Source: Fervidobacterium nodosum Rt17-B1 (GTDB lineage Bacteria; Thermotogota; Thermotogae; Thermotogales; Fervidobacteriaceae). From it: DNA of 64,000 nt. The translations under genes and the position numbers were made by a program. The stretch is taken from the NCBI RefSeq assembly GCF_000017545.1, contig NC_009718.1, positions 620,001 to 684,000 of the forward strand, read 5' to 3'. The stretch's first letter is position 1. Each line of letters begins with the position of its first letter. Shown here in pieces: positions 9,368-18,170 of the stretch. A model generated the notes under the pieces. The model was not told where the DNA came from, searched no databases, and saw only the letters and a list, made by a program, of their open reading frames with translations.

Positions 9368-9612
9368 ATGTGTGGTATAGCTGGAATAATTAGTAATAAG
9401 CGCATAAGTTCAAATCTAATTAAGAATATGGAAAGTAAAATAAAGCATTTGGAACCAGATAACGAAGAGTATCTTTTTATAAACGAAAATGGTGTCATCA
9501 CTTCCGGTGGCAATGATATTTCAGATGATATTCGGAATTCGAATTTACTTTATTCATAAAAACTCATATTAATTCCCTTGAAAATATGAAATTCAATATT
9601 GTGTTAGGACAA
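9368..9612 (+). pseudogene. asnB: Asparagine synthetase (glutamine-hydrolysing) N-terminal relic
   Basis: The frame begins MCGIAGIIS; Cys2 is the glutaminase nucleophile of class II amidotransferases such as AsnB. It continues to INENGVITSGGND and SNLLYS and stops at TAA after 63 codons. In the next frame the homology goes on with KTHINSLENMKFNIVLG, which in AsnB precedes the HRRLSIIDLS motif, and then ends abruptly at about 9612. The usual KHRGPDDEGY motif is here KHLEPDNEEY, so point decay has also occurred. This is a frameshifted stub lacking more than 85% of the protein, including the synthetase domain. Confidence 0.8.
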
Positions 9613-9628
9613 TGGAGGTATAAAGTAA

Positions 9629-10813
9629 ATGAAAGCTCTTGTCATAACAAATCTTGCACCAATTTCTTCTAATTTAAATTCTGGAATTTTTATTGTTCGA
9701 AGATTGCAGAAATATGAAAAGTTTAATGTTGAATTCGATGTAGTCTCTTTATCTTTTGAAGATAATCAATTAGTTTTACTGATTAAAAAACTATTAAAAA
9801 AAGCCACAATAGACCCAAAACCTGTCGAAGAATATGAAAATATCCAATTTAAAATTGCTTCAATTTATAGGAATATGAACTCTTTACTAAAAGAAAAATT
9901 TTTCAACGGTTATCGTATAACTGCTAAAAAATACGCTGTTGAAATTGAAAAAATACTTAAAATAGAAGATTACGATTTGATACACGCTCATGGAATGTTT
10001 AGCATTCCTGCTGGATTAATTGCAAAGATTTTAGCAGATAAATACGATAAACCATTTGTTGTAAGCCTACATGGTGATGACATAAACTTACTTATGCCAG
10101 AAAGAAGAGATATTTACGTTGAAGTACTTGAAAAAGCTTGGACTAATATCTTTGTTAGCAATGCCCTTTTAGAAAAAGCAAAGTCACTGGGTTATTCTGG
10201 CAAAAATGGTGTAGTAATACCAAATGGATATAATAATGAAATATTTAAACCTTTGGTTAAGAAAGAAATAAGGAATGAACTTAAAATATACAAAGACGAT
10301 TACAAGTATGTTGGCTTTGTTGGATATCTCGTGTTAGTGAAGAGAGCTGATAAGCTCGGTGAAATATTTAATCTCATCGCTAAAGAATGTCCAAAGACAT
10401 ATTTCATAGTAGTTGGAGATGGTCCGTTGAGAGAGGAAATTAAAAAGGAAACAGAAGGTTTAAATATCATCTTTACCGGTAGGATATCTCAGCAAGAAGT
10501 AGCAAAATGGATGAACGCAATGGATGTTATGGTTTTACCAAGTAGGCAGGAAGGATTTGGTGCCGTGGTAATCGAAGCGCAAGCGTGTGGGACTTGTGTA
10601 ATTGGAAGTAGTAATGGAGGGATACCTGAAGCGATAGGTTTTCCAGAGTATGTAGTTCAAGAAGGGGAAAATTTTGAAGAAAGGTTTGCTAAGAAAGTGG
10701 TTGAAGTATTAGTACATGGATATGATGCAAGTAAATTAATAGAAAGAAGTAAAGAGTTTACTTGGAGAAACATTGTGGAAAGAGAGATAGAAGTTTATAG
10801 AAAAATAGTTTAA
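9629..10813 (+). CDS. Glycosyltransferase family 4 (paralogue of the gene at 21,941)
   Basis: A 394-residue GT4 enzyme, ATG 9629 with GGAGG about 10 bases upstream. Motifs: SNLNSGIFIVRRL acceptor loop, DLIHAHGMFSIPAGLIA, SLHGDDINLL, VIPNGYNNEIFKP, FIVVGDGPLREEIKKE, and SRQEGFGAVVIEAQACG near residue 308 (E-x7-E). Its last 140 residues are almost identical to those of the gene at 21,941-23,137, whereas the first 230 residues are clearly more different. That pattern suggests gene conversion or recombination between the two. It follows the asnB stub directly and probably shares its old promoter. Confidence 0.92.
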   Translation: MKALVITNLAPISSNLNSGIFIVRRLQKYEKFNVEFDVVSLSFEDNQLVLLIKKLLKKATIDPKPVEEYENIQFKIASIYRNMNSLLKEKFFNGYRITAKKYAVEIEKILKIEDYDLIHAHGMFSIPAGLIAKILADKYDKPFVVSLHGDDINLLMPERRDIYVEVLEKAWTNIFVSNALLEKAKSLGYSGKNGVVIPNGYNNEIFKPLVKKEIRNELKIYKDDYKYVGFVGYLVLVKRADKLGEIFNLIAKECPKTYFIVVGDGPLREEIKKETEGLNIIFTGRISQQEVAKWMNAMDVMVLPSRQEGFGAVVIEAQACGTCVIGSSNGGIPEAIGFPEYVVQEGENFEERFAKKVVEVLVHGYDASKLIERSKEFTWRNIVEREIEVYRKIV

Positions 10814-11477
10814 AGGACCTTGACAAATGTAAAAAATGGATTAAGTTAGTATGGTGCTTCTCTAAATGATTGGATAGAAGCAGAAGAGAGATTGTAATTT
10901 TTTATGAATGGGATCAAAAAAGTAAGATACAATAACTTGAACAAATTATTGGTAAACAAGTTATTGTTATTTAGTCTAAAAAACAGTTATTCATCCTAGA
11001 TTGATTGGAAGTAAATACATAGCAATAATAGACTGGTATACAAGAGAAGTTCTCGGCTCACAAATAAGTCTTAAAGGAAAGGCAGGAAAATTGTTAAAAA
11101 AGTTGAATAAAACATTAAATGAATAGAGTAAGGGCGGAGTAAGAAAAAAGAGGTAATACTTATAAATGATGATTGAACTTAATAGAGAATATCCACACAG
11201 TACCTTGAAATACTGATATTTAAGAGATGAATTCAAAGAATATCTAAGTTATACAAAAGTTTCTTGATTTTTGTCCAATTTTTCGGAGTGCGTTAAAATT
11301 AAAATAATCTTTAATAAGATTTAACCTTGGAATCGGGAGAATACTTGTTCTTTTTTTTCATGAGAATCACTGCATTTGAATTAATTTAATTATACCCATA
11401 TTTTTATTTTTTCTCAAATCTTCTGTGGTAGTGATTACGTCCAGCTAAAAAATCTATAATATATGGAGGGAATACTT
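10814..11477. other. Interval with an IS3-type relic and a possible leader
   Basis: No intact gene. Bases about 10,900-11,265 hold a decayed transposase piece (described separately). Bases about 11,331-11,460 resemble the stretch at 5871-5975 and lead to the ribosome site (GGAGGG, 11,465-11,470) of the next glycosyltransferase. Confidence 0.6.
11004..11126 (+). pseudogene. IS3-family OrfB (rve) transposase fragment
   Basis: A 40-codon frame reads KYIAIIDWYTREVLGSQIS, the characteristic segment around the first Asp of the rve integrase core in IS3-family OrfB (usually YLTAIIDWYSRYVLGW). About 60 bases on, another frame gives REYPHSTLKY and LRDEFKEYL, which resemble the C-terminal RPHSSLGYLTPNEF region. 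Stops and losses separate these pieces, so the element is long dead. It is not related to the two zinc-ribbon transposase relics in the same locus. Confidence 0.7.
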
Positions 11478-12747
11478 ATGTCTGAAAAAAAGTAGGGTAC
11501 ATTATACATTCAGGTATAATTAATAAAAATGCCGGAGGACCAGCGGGGTATCTTTACCAGCTAAAAACAGGTCTTGAGAAATCATCAATTACAGATGTTA
11601 AAATAATTTCATATATTAGCAAGTCTGTAAAAATGGAAAAACAATTATTGCTGCTAGTTAGAAAATTCCGAAAATTTGCCTTAATGAACTTCTTCCCAAA
11701 GAAATATTTTGATGAATCAATACTAAACTTAGAAATCAAAAATAAGGAAGCTATCAAAAATCTTATGGAAATTGCTTTTCAGAATGAATTAAATTCTGAA
11801 ATAGCATTTGTGCATTTCCATCATGTTTGGGATGTGATCTCGAACAACAGCCTAAGAAACAATGGTAACATGATTCCAACTATTTTAACATCACATTCTC
11901 CAGAAGCTTTTCATATTGAAATTACTTATGACTTGAAAAATTTATTTCAAAAAAGAGTTTTATTTAGGAAATCGAAGAACTTTTTAATATCAAAGTATGC
12001 TGAATACTATAAACTGATCGATGAGAAAGCATTTATAACAGTTGATTATTTGATGTTTCCATGTGAAGAGGCTATGGAACCATACTTTGAAACATGGCCA
12101 GATTTCAATCAAATAGTGAAAAACAAAGATATTTTTTTGTTCCATCTGGTGTTGTGGCTTTAGAACACAACTTGTCAAGGGAACAAATTAGGGAGAAATA
12201 TAATATTCCAAATGATGCGTTTGTTGTTAGTTATGTTGGGCGACACAATCATGTTAAGGGGTACGATTTGTTGCAAAAAGCTGCAGAAGAAGTGTGGAGA
12301 AAAGAACCAAATGTGTATTTTCTTATCGCAGGAAAGGAATTTCCAATTCGTGGGTTAAGAGACAAGAAATGGATAGAAGTAGGTTGGACAAATATACCGG
12401 GAAATATTGTAAATGCTTCGGATGTTTTCGTTTTGCCTAATAGGAGAACATTTTTCGATCTTATTTTGTTGGAGGTAATGTCCATCGGAAAACCAATAAT
12501 AGCTTCTTTCACAGGTGGGAATAAATTCGTTAGTAGACAAACGAATGGAATAATAACTTTTGAAAAAGAAAATATTGCAGATTTAGTCAAGAAGATCCTT
12601 GATCTATCATTATTATCAAGAGATGAACTTGAAAGGCTTGGATTAGAGAACAAAATTTTATACAATAACTATTACACACCAGAGAAATTTGCTTTGAGAT
12701 ATAGAAAAGAAGTTGGAAGGTTATTTTTTGGAGAAATTCAAAAATAA
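11478..12747 (+). pseudogene. Glycosyltransferase family 4 with two one-base homopolymer frameshifts
   Basis: GGAGGG and ATG 11,478 give MSEKK and then TAG. Adding one A to the A7 run at 11,485-11,491 joins this to KVGYIIHSGIINKNAGGPAG, a proper GT4 N-terminus. That frame runs to TAG near 12,163. At 12,132-12,138 is a T7 run; one more T joins KNKDI to FFVPSGVVALEHNL and then to the donor domain (VSYVGRHNHVKGYDLL, FLIAGKEFP, NASDVFVLPNRRTFFDLILLEVM). With both repairs it is one uninterrupted enzyme of about 423 residues. As written it yields only fragments. The FDLILLEVM motif has Asp where the first Glu of E-x7-E usually stands. Confidence 0.82.
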
Positions 12748-12890
12748 AATGATTTTTTGTTATTTTATAGTTATTTAATAGAATTTGTTGAATTCTCTTG
12801 TAATTTTATGTAATCTTTTAAACTCGAGAGAAGAAAAATTCCTATTTAAGTCTAAATTTAAACATATTATATTATCAGGAGGAAAGTATT

Positions 12891-13994
12891 ATGTTCGACA
12901 TATTAGTAATAGGAGCGGGATTAGCAGGTTCAACATCTGCAAGAATATTGGCTGAAAAAGGATATAAAGTTCTTGTTATCGAGAAACACAAGCATATCGC
13001 TGGCCATTGCCATGATTACAAAGATGAAAATGGCATTACTGTCCATACCTATGGACCACATATATTCCACACCAACAATAAACAAGTCTGGGATTTCGTA
13101 AATCGATTCGGCGAATTCCATTATTACCAACATAAAGTACTAAGTTACGCAGAAGGTAAGCTTATACCATTCCCAATTAATAGAGATACCATTGCTCAAG
13201 TTTTCGGAATTGAACTTGCCACATACGAAGTTGAGGAGTTTTTGGAAAAGGAAGTCAAGAAATCAAAATTCAACAATCCACCAAAAAATTTCAGAGATGT
13301 TGTTGTATCACAAATCGGAGAAAGATTATATGATATGTTTTTCAAAAATTACACAATAAAACAATGGGAAAGAGATCCGGAAGAATTAGCACCAGATGTG
13401 GCAAAGAGGATACCAATAAGGACAAACAGAGACGATAGATATTTCTCAGATAAATATCAAGGCATACCAAAGAACGGATATACGAAAATGGTAGAAAACA
13501 TGCTAAACCATCCCAATATATCATTAATGTTGGGAGTAGATTACTTTGAAGTAAGGGATTTATTTAAACCAAAACTTACTGTATATACAGGAGAATTGGA
13601 TAGATTTTTTGACTACATGTACGGCAAATTAGAATATCGTTCGTTAAGACTTGAGTTAAAAACGATTGATAAAGAATATTATCAACCAGTGGCGGTAGTT
13701 AATTATCCAAACGACTATGATTGGACAAGGATAACTGAATACAAGCACTTTTTAGATGAGAAGAGTGAGAAAACGACAGTATGTTTTGAATATCCATTAG
13801 CAGAAGGAGAACCATATTATATAGTTATGACCTAAGAAAACATGGAAAAGAGAGAGAAATATATGAAAGAAGTAATTAAATTAGAATCAACAGGTGAATA
13901 CATATTCATTGGAAGGTTAGCTGAATACAAGTATTACAATATGGACCAAGTAATAGAGGCTGCTATGAAGAAAATTGAGGAGAGAAAAGTTTAA
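12891..13994 (+). pseudogene. glf: UDP-galactopyranose mutase with an in-frame stop before the last 53 residues
   Basis: GGAGG precedes ATG 12,891. The protein has the FAD-binding start ILVIGAGLAGSTSARILAEKG, IEKHKHIAGHCHD, GPHIFHTNNKQVWDF and KNYTIKQWERDPEELAPDVAKR, all typical of Glf, which makes UDP-galactofuranose from UDP-galactopyranose. At codon 315 (13,833-13,835) is TAA. The same frame continues for 52 more codons with GRLAEYKYYNMDQVIEAA, the conserved C-terminal motif whose Arg and Tyr contact FAD and substrate. The full 367 residues would match the family length. As read, the product lacks that motif and is probably inactive unless the stop is read through or is a base error. Confidence 0.85.
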
Positions 13995-13995
13995 G

Positions 13996-15429
13996 ATGAG
14001 CATTGCCAAAAATTATGTTTACAACTTAATACTAACAATTAGCAATATTATTATCCCTTTTATAACTATTCCATACATCACGAGAGTACTTAATCCAGAA
14101 GGAATAGGCGCTGTTGCATTCACCGGTTCAATAGTTGAATGTTTTGTTATGTTTTCGGCACTTGGAATTACTTTATACGGGCCAAGAGAAATAGCATCCG
14201 TCAGAGATAATCCAGAAAAATTAAGAGATACTTTTTGGAATATACAATATACGAAAATACTTACAGTACTTGCATCTTATTTGGCTTTTATCATATTCAC
14301 ACTCTTTAGTCAAGAAAAATACAGAGCTTTATATATAATGCAATCACTTACCATAATAAACACACTTTTAGATATCACATTTTTGTTTTCAGGGCTCGAG
14401 GAATTTTCAAAAATAACAACAAGAGGTCTATTAGTAAGAATAGTAAGCACGATCTTGATTTTTATTGTTATTCAGAAACCAGAAGACTATTATCTTTATC
14501 CATTAATAAATGTTTTATCAAACGTTTTCGGAAGTATTATAATGTGGTTTTATTTGCCAAAAAATTTAAGCATTACAAAGCCTTCGTTTGAAAAAATCAA
14601 ACAAACTTTAATTGGTTCATTCAAATTGTTTGTACCTCTTGCTGCTATAGAAGTTTATGTGGTTCTTGATAAAACAATGGTTGGAATATTATCAACAGAA
14701 GCAGAAGTTAGCTATTATACGATGTCTCAAAGATTAGTAAAAATGATTTTATCTTTAATTACATCACTAGGGCCCGTTATGATGTCAAGAGTATCTAATC
14801 TTGTTTCAAATAATCAACACGAGCAGGTGCAAAAATATACACGAATAATTTTTGATTTTGTTACTTATGCCTCTATATTAGCAATTATTCTAACCATATT
14901 TACAATGAACGACTTTGTACCTATCTTCTTCGGAAGCAAGTTTTTAAAAGTTAAGGATTTGATAGTATATATAACTCCAATAATATTGTTTATTTCTTGG
15001 AGCAATTTATTTGGAATACAAATAATGGTACCAATGAAAAAGGAAAATTATTTAACAATATCAGTGATAGCTGGAGCAATAACAAACTTCACGATGAATT
15101 TAATACTTATCCCAAAATATCAATCACTTGGGGCTGTCATTGGAACGGTTATAGCGGAATTCACAGTTACATTGGTTCAAATTATTTTGGTAAGGAAGCT
15201 AATCAATTTAAAACCCCTTTTTAACGAAATATGGAAACATATGTTATCTGGTTTAGTAACATCACTTGTGTTGATTTTAATAACTAAGATTAATATTTCA
15301 CCAATTACGAATATTTTTTTAATAATTTTAGCTGGAGGAATTGTTTATATTTTAGTCGAATCAATTTTGAAATCATCTACTAACAGTTTTTTACTAAAGA
15401 AAATAATGTCAGCTTTAAAAATAGGATAA
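13996..15429 (+). CDS. Polysaccharide flippase (Wzx-like, MATE/MOP superfamily)
   Basis: A 477-residue integral membrane protein with about 12-14 hydrophobic segments. It has the hallmark N-terminus of Wzx/RfbX proteins (NYVYNLILTISNIIIPFITI, then PYITRVLNPEGIGAV). It would flip the undecaprenyl-linked repeat unit to the outer face of the membrane. The ATG at 13,996 lies one base after the stop of the full-length glf frame, with GAGGAGAGAAAAG upstream, so it belongs to the glf transcript. A perfect palindromic terminator follows 39 bp after its stop. Confidence 0.9.
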   Translation: MSIAKNYVYNLILTISNIIIPFITIPYITRVLNPEGIGAVAFTGSIVECFVMFSALGITLYGPREIASVRDNPEKLRDTFWNIQYTKILTVLASYLAFIIFTLFSQEKYRALYIMQSLTIINTLLDITFLFSGLEEFSKITTRGLLVRIVSTILIFIVIQKPEDYYLYPLINVLSNVFGSIIMWFYLPKNLSITKPSFEKIKQTLIGSFKLFVPLAAIEVYVVLDKTMVGILSTEAEVSYYTMSQRLVKMILSLITSLGPVMMSRVSNLVSNNQHEQVQKYTRIIFDFVTYASILAIILTIFTMNDFVPIFFGSKFLKVKDLIVYITPIILFISWSNLFGIQIMVPMKKENYLTISVIAGAITNFTMNLILIPKYQSLGAVIGTVIAEFTVTLVQIILVRKLINLKPLFNEIWKHMLSGLVTSLVLILITKINISPITNIFLIILAGGIVYILVESILKSSTNSFLLKKIMSALKIG

Positions 15430-15467
15430 ATGTTTTTTATTGTTTACAAAATTACTTTTAAACACAC

Positions 15468-15491
15468 AAAAGTGGGCTATAGCCCACTTTT
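15468..15491. terminator. Perfect 24-bp palindromic bidirectional terminator
   Basis: AAAAGTGGGCTATAGCCCACTTTT is a perfect palindrome with T-rich sequence on both sides. It lies between the convergent flippase (+) and the small sigma-like gene (-), and can end both transcripts. Confidence 0.9.
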
Positions 15492-15507
15492 GATTTTTAT
15501 TGTATTC

Positions 15508-15912
15508 TCAATCCTTCCCATCCGAATAGAATAGTTCACTTACTTCTGTCAAGTCTTCATCGGATACATAGTCAAATCTCATCGGTGTGAATGGCGCATC
15601 TGTACAATTTGGTGGCTTTTTACCGTACATTATCACCGATATCACTTTGTTCCTCACATACCAATTCAGAAAGTCTTCTTCGTTTCCTCTTCCATCATAA
15701 CTTTTCAATCCAACCATGATTATATACCAGATTGTTTGCCTAAGGTCTTCGAAAGAATACAAGTATGATTTGTTGATATTCCAAAAATACTTAGTCCACC
15801 TATCGACAAGTTTTTGGTAACTAAGTACTTTCTTACGCCAAGCGATATCTGGATTGTTTAAGTTATCCACAAAGCTAATTTGACCGTTTTCTAAGTCATT
15901 AAAATCATCCAT
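15508..15912 (-). CDS. Small sigma-70-region-2-like protein
   Basis: A 134-residue protein of uncertain function. Residues about 50-100 (SFEDLRQTIWYIIMVGLKSY, then DGRGN, then EEDFLNWYVRNKVISVIMYG) follow the pattern of sigma-70 region 2: D-L-x-Q, a long helix, a KYD-like turn, then F..Y....RN.VI... No region 3 or 4 follows. The C-terminus is acidic (SDEDLTEVSELF). It has its own terminator and lies alone on the minus strand within the polysaccharide locus. ATG 15,912 has only a GGGGGTG-type site nearby. It could be a stripped-down sigma-like regulator or a relic of a larger factor. The resemblance is by eye and needs a profile search. Confidence 0.5.
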   Translation of the reverse strand: MDDFNDLENGQISFVDNLNNPDIAWRKKVLSYQKLVDRWTKYFWNINKSYLYSFEDLRQTIWYIIMVGLKSYDGRGNEEDFLNWYVRNKVISVIMYGKKPPNCTDAPFTPMRFDYVSDEDLTEVSELFYSDGKD

Positions 15913-16693
15913 AAGAAAACACCCCCACGGCTTTTTGAGAATGATTGGTTGTATTTGAATTCAAATATTCAAATAACGAGCAGGTAAAGTTTTGCGTAAG
16001 TTATAGGCTCAAGGGTATAATTATAAGTATACATATATATACTATATCATACACCAACCGAACTTGTAAATGGCAAAGTAATATTTTACGAGAAATTAAC
16101 TTGGAAGGATAATTGATTTAGAGAATTGTAAAATTCAGTCTAATGGGGTAAGTTAATTTTTTGATTTTTCATTTTTATTGAGTGTTATACATGCCACAGT
16201 ATGATGTATCTACTGAAAAGTTATGTATTTTTAGGTTAAGATTCATATAACGATGGTTATTATCAGAAATTACGAGATTCAACAACGTTTGACAACTTAG
16301 TATGTTAATTTAAAGATAAAAGTATTAAGAAATAATTACTAAATAATTTCTTAAAAATAAGAAGAAAACTAAAATTAACTTTTTATAGTATTATGCTCAA
16401 ATAAATATGTATCTTGGTAATTTTGCACATTCTTTTCGCTTTAATATATTTAATATATGTTTTTTTCAATGAAACTTGTCAAGGGTAGTTAGGTTTCCGA
16501 AGTTATAATATTCTTAATTACAAAGTTACTCTATTGAAATATTTAATTTCTCTGCAAGTTGTATAATTTTGAGTGTGGGTTTTCACTAGTTCATTTCCCA
16601 AATTTAATTTAAAATTTTTATGGACAAAAATTCATTATCAGTTATCTAACAATATTTGCTTTATATCAAACAATTGAAAGTGAGGGAGATTTA
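15913..16693. other. 780-bp AT-rich intergenic region
   Basis: No gene supported on either strand. It must hold the promoter of the minus-strand sigma-like gene and that of the phosphoglycosyltransferase. TATAAT-like boxes occur near 16,504 and 16,562, but neither has a -35 box at the normal distance. No clear repeat or insertion sequence was seen. Confidence 0.5.
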
Positions 16694-17944
16694 ATGTATT
16701 TGAGCCTCGCTATTGTTTTTACCAATATTGGAATAACAGTGCTTTTGTCAAATGCTTTTTTAGGAAATATTGCTTTAGCTATTCTAAATGATTTTTTCTT
16801 TTTACTTTTTGCGTTTGCATTGAGAGCATACGATGATGATAATTTGGAAAGCTTCAATGAATCTGTCGTACGATTCTATGTTTCAGCTTTTCTGTCATTC
16901 CTTTTTGTTATTTCTGTTGTTTCAATTTTTGATTTTAACGTTTCAAAGTACAATATACTCTATTTAAACTTACTCCTTCCAATTGCTCTGTCTGTTGTTA
17001 ATAACATTTTATTTAAAATTTCGTTGAAAACGACAAAGCCAAAGAAATATCTTGTTATAGGTAGGCAAGAAGAGTTAAAACCTATTCTGGATGAGATAAC
17101 CCAAAAATCAAAAGGAAGATATGTCTTTGCTGATTTTATTAATCCATCGCCAGTTACATTTAGACAAAAAGTTATACATTACGATAATGTTCTTATTGGT
17201 GATTACGAATTGTACGAAAGAATAAAGGACGAGATACAAGATGATATAAAATTAAAGAATGTTGAGTACCTTTCTGAGCTTTCAGAAAAGCTGTTGAAAA
17301 GAATACCGATAGCAGTCATTCAGAAATTTAAAGAGTATTACGAATTGGAATTCAGCAAAGCGAAAGAGTCTCCAGCAAAAAGACTTCTGGATATAATTGG
17401 TGGAACATTTGGTCTAATATTATTCTCACCATTTATGCTAATAACTGCGATAGCGATACTTATCGAAGATGGAAGGCCTGTGGTATTTAAGCAACTGAGA
17501 GTAGGAAAAGATGGGAAATATTTCGAATTTATCAAACTCCGGTCTCTTAAAAACGATGGGTTCGATTCAAATAATCCAAACGGAACAATAGAGAAAAGAC
17601 TGCTAAAGATAGGAAAAGTTATTAGATCTACGAGAATAGACGAATCGCTTCAATTCTGGCTAATACTGAAAGGAAAAATGAGTTTAGTAGGACCTAGACC
17701 AGAGATGATAGAATACCACAGATTATACAGTCAGCAAATACCATTTTACGAATATCGCCTGAAACTAAAACCAGGGCTTACAGGATGGGCACAAATAAAC
17801 TTTAAACACACAACAACTTTGGAAGAGTATATGAAAAAGACAGAATATGATTTATATTACGTTAAGAACAGAAGCACACTTATGGATTTAAGAATTATTT
17901 TGCAAACGATAGAAGTTATATTCTGGAGAAAAGGAGCGAAATAA
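16694..17944 (+). CDS. Polyprenyl phosphoglycosyltransferase (WbaP/WcaJ-type initiating enzyme)
   Basis: A 416-residue enzyme that moves a sugar-1-phosphate from a UDP-sugar to undecaprenyl phosphate, the first step of repeat-unit synthesis. About four N-terminal membrane segments (residues 1-115) precede a soluble linker domain. The catalytic domain begins SPAKRLLDIIGGTFGLILFS near 223, followed by VVFKQLRVGKDGK, FEFIKLRSL, RIDESLQFWLILKGKMSLVG, PRPEM, KPGLTGWAQI and DLYYVKNRS; the Asp-Glu pair in RIDES is the catalytic dyad. It is somewhat shorter at the N-terminus than most WbaP proteins. ATG 16,694 follows GAGGGAG. It has its own terminator, so it is a single-gene unit. Confidence 0.93.
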   Translation: MYLSLAIVFTNIGITVLLSNAFLGNIALAILNDFFFLLFAFALRAYDDDNLESFNESVVRFYVSAFLSFLFVISVVSIFDFNVSKYNILYLNLLLPIALSVVNNILFKISLKTTKPKKYLVIGRQEELKPILDEITQKSKGRYVFADFINPSPVTFRQKVIHYDNVLIGDYELYERIKDEIQDDIKLKNVEYLSELSEKLLKRIPIAVIQKFKEYYELEFSKAKESPAKRLLDIIGGTFGLILFSPFMLITAIAILIEDGRPVVFKQLRVGKDGKYFEFIKLRSLKNDGFDSNNPNGTIEKRLLKIGKVIRSTRIDESLQFWLILKGKMSLVGPRPEMIEYHRLYSQQIPFYEYRLKLKPGLTGWAQINFKHTTTLEEYMKKTEYDLYYVKNRSTLMDLRIILQTIEVIFWRKGAK

Positions 17945-17953
17945 ATAATAATC

Positions 17954-18007
17954 AAAAACACTCCTTTAAATGGTTTTAAAAAACTATTTAGAGGAGTGTT
18001 TTTTGTT
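17954..18007 (+). terminator. Rho-independent terminator after the phosphoglycosyltransferase
   Basis: The stem AAACACTCCT pairs with AGGAGTGTTT across an inner arm (TAAAT/ATTTA) and ends in a run of T (17,998-18,004). Confidence 0.88.
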
Positions 18008-18170
18008 ACCCTGAATGGATTGTGTGGGGATATTTTTCATAGTTTATTACTTATTTAGTTTTTAGCAGTATTTTTTAGGAGGTGAGAATATACTTATCAA
18101 AGTAATCAAGTTAGAAAAATTTTAATTATCTTAATAAGTGAATGGAATTGTTTGAAGAAAGGGGGATATT

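Noticed and set aside
10814-10860. TTGACA near 10,820 as a promoter
   Set aside because: No -10 box at 16-18 bp, and only transposon debris follows.
18077-18086. A strong ribosome site AGGAGGTGAG between the terminator and the SIR2-like gene
   Set aside because: No ATG, GTG or TTG follows at usable distance. The next codons (ATA CTT ATC AAA) soon reach a stop. Probably a remnant or chance.
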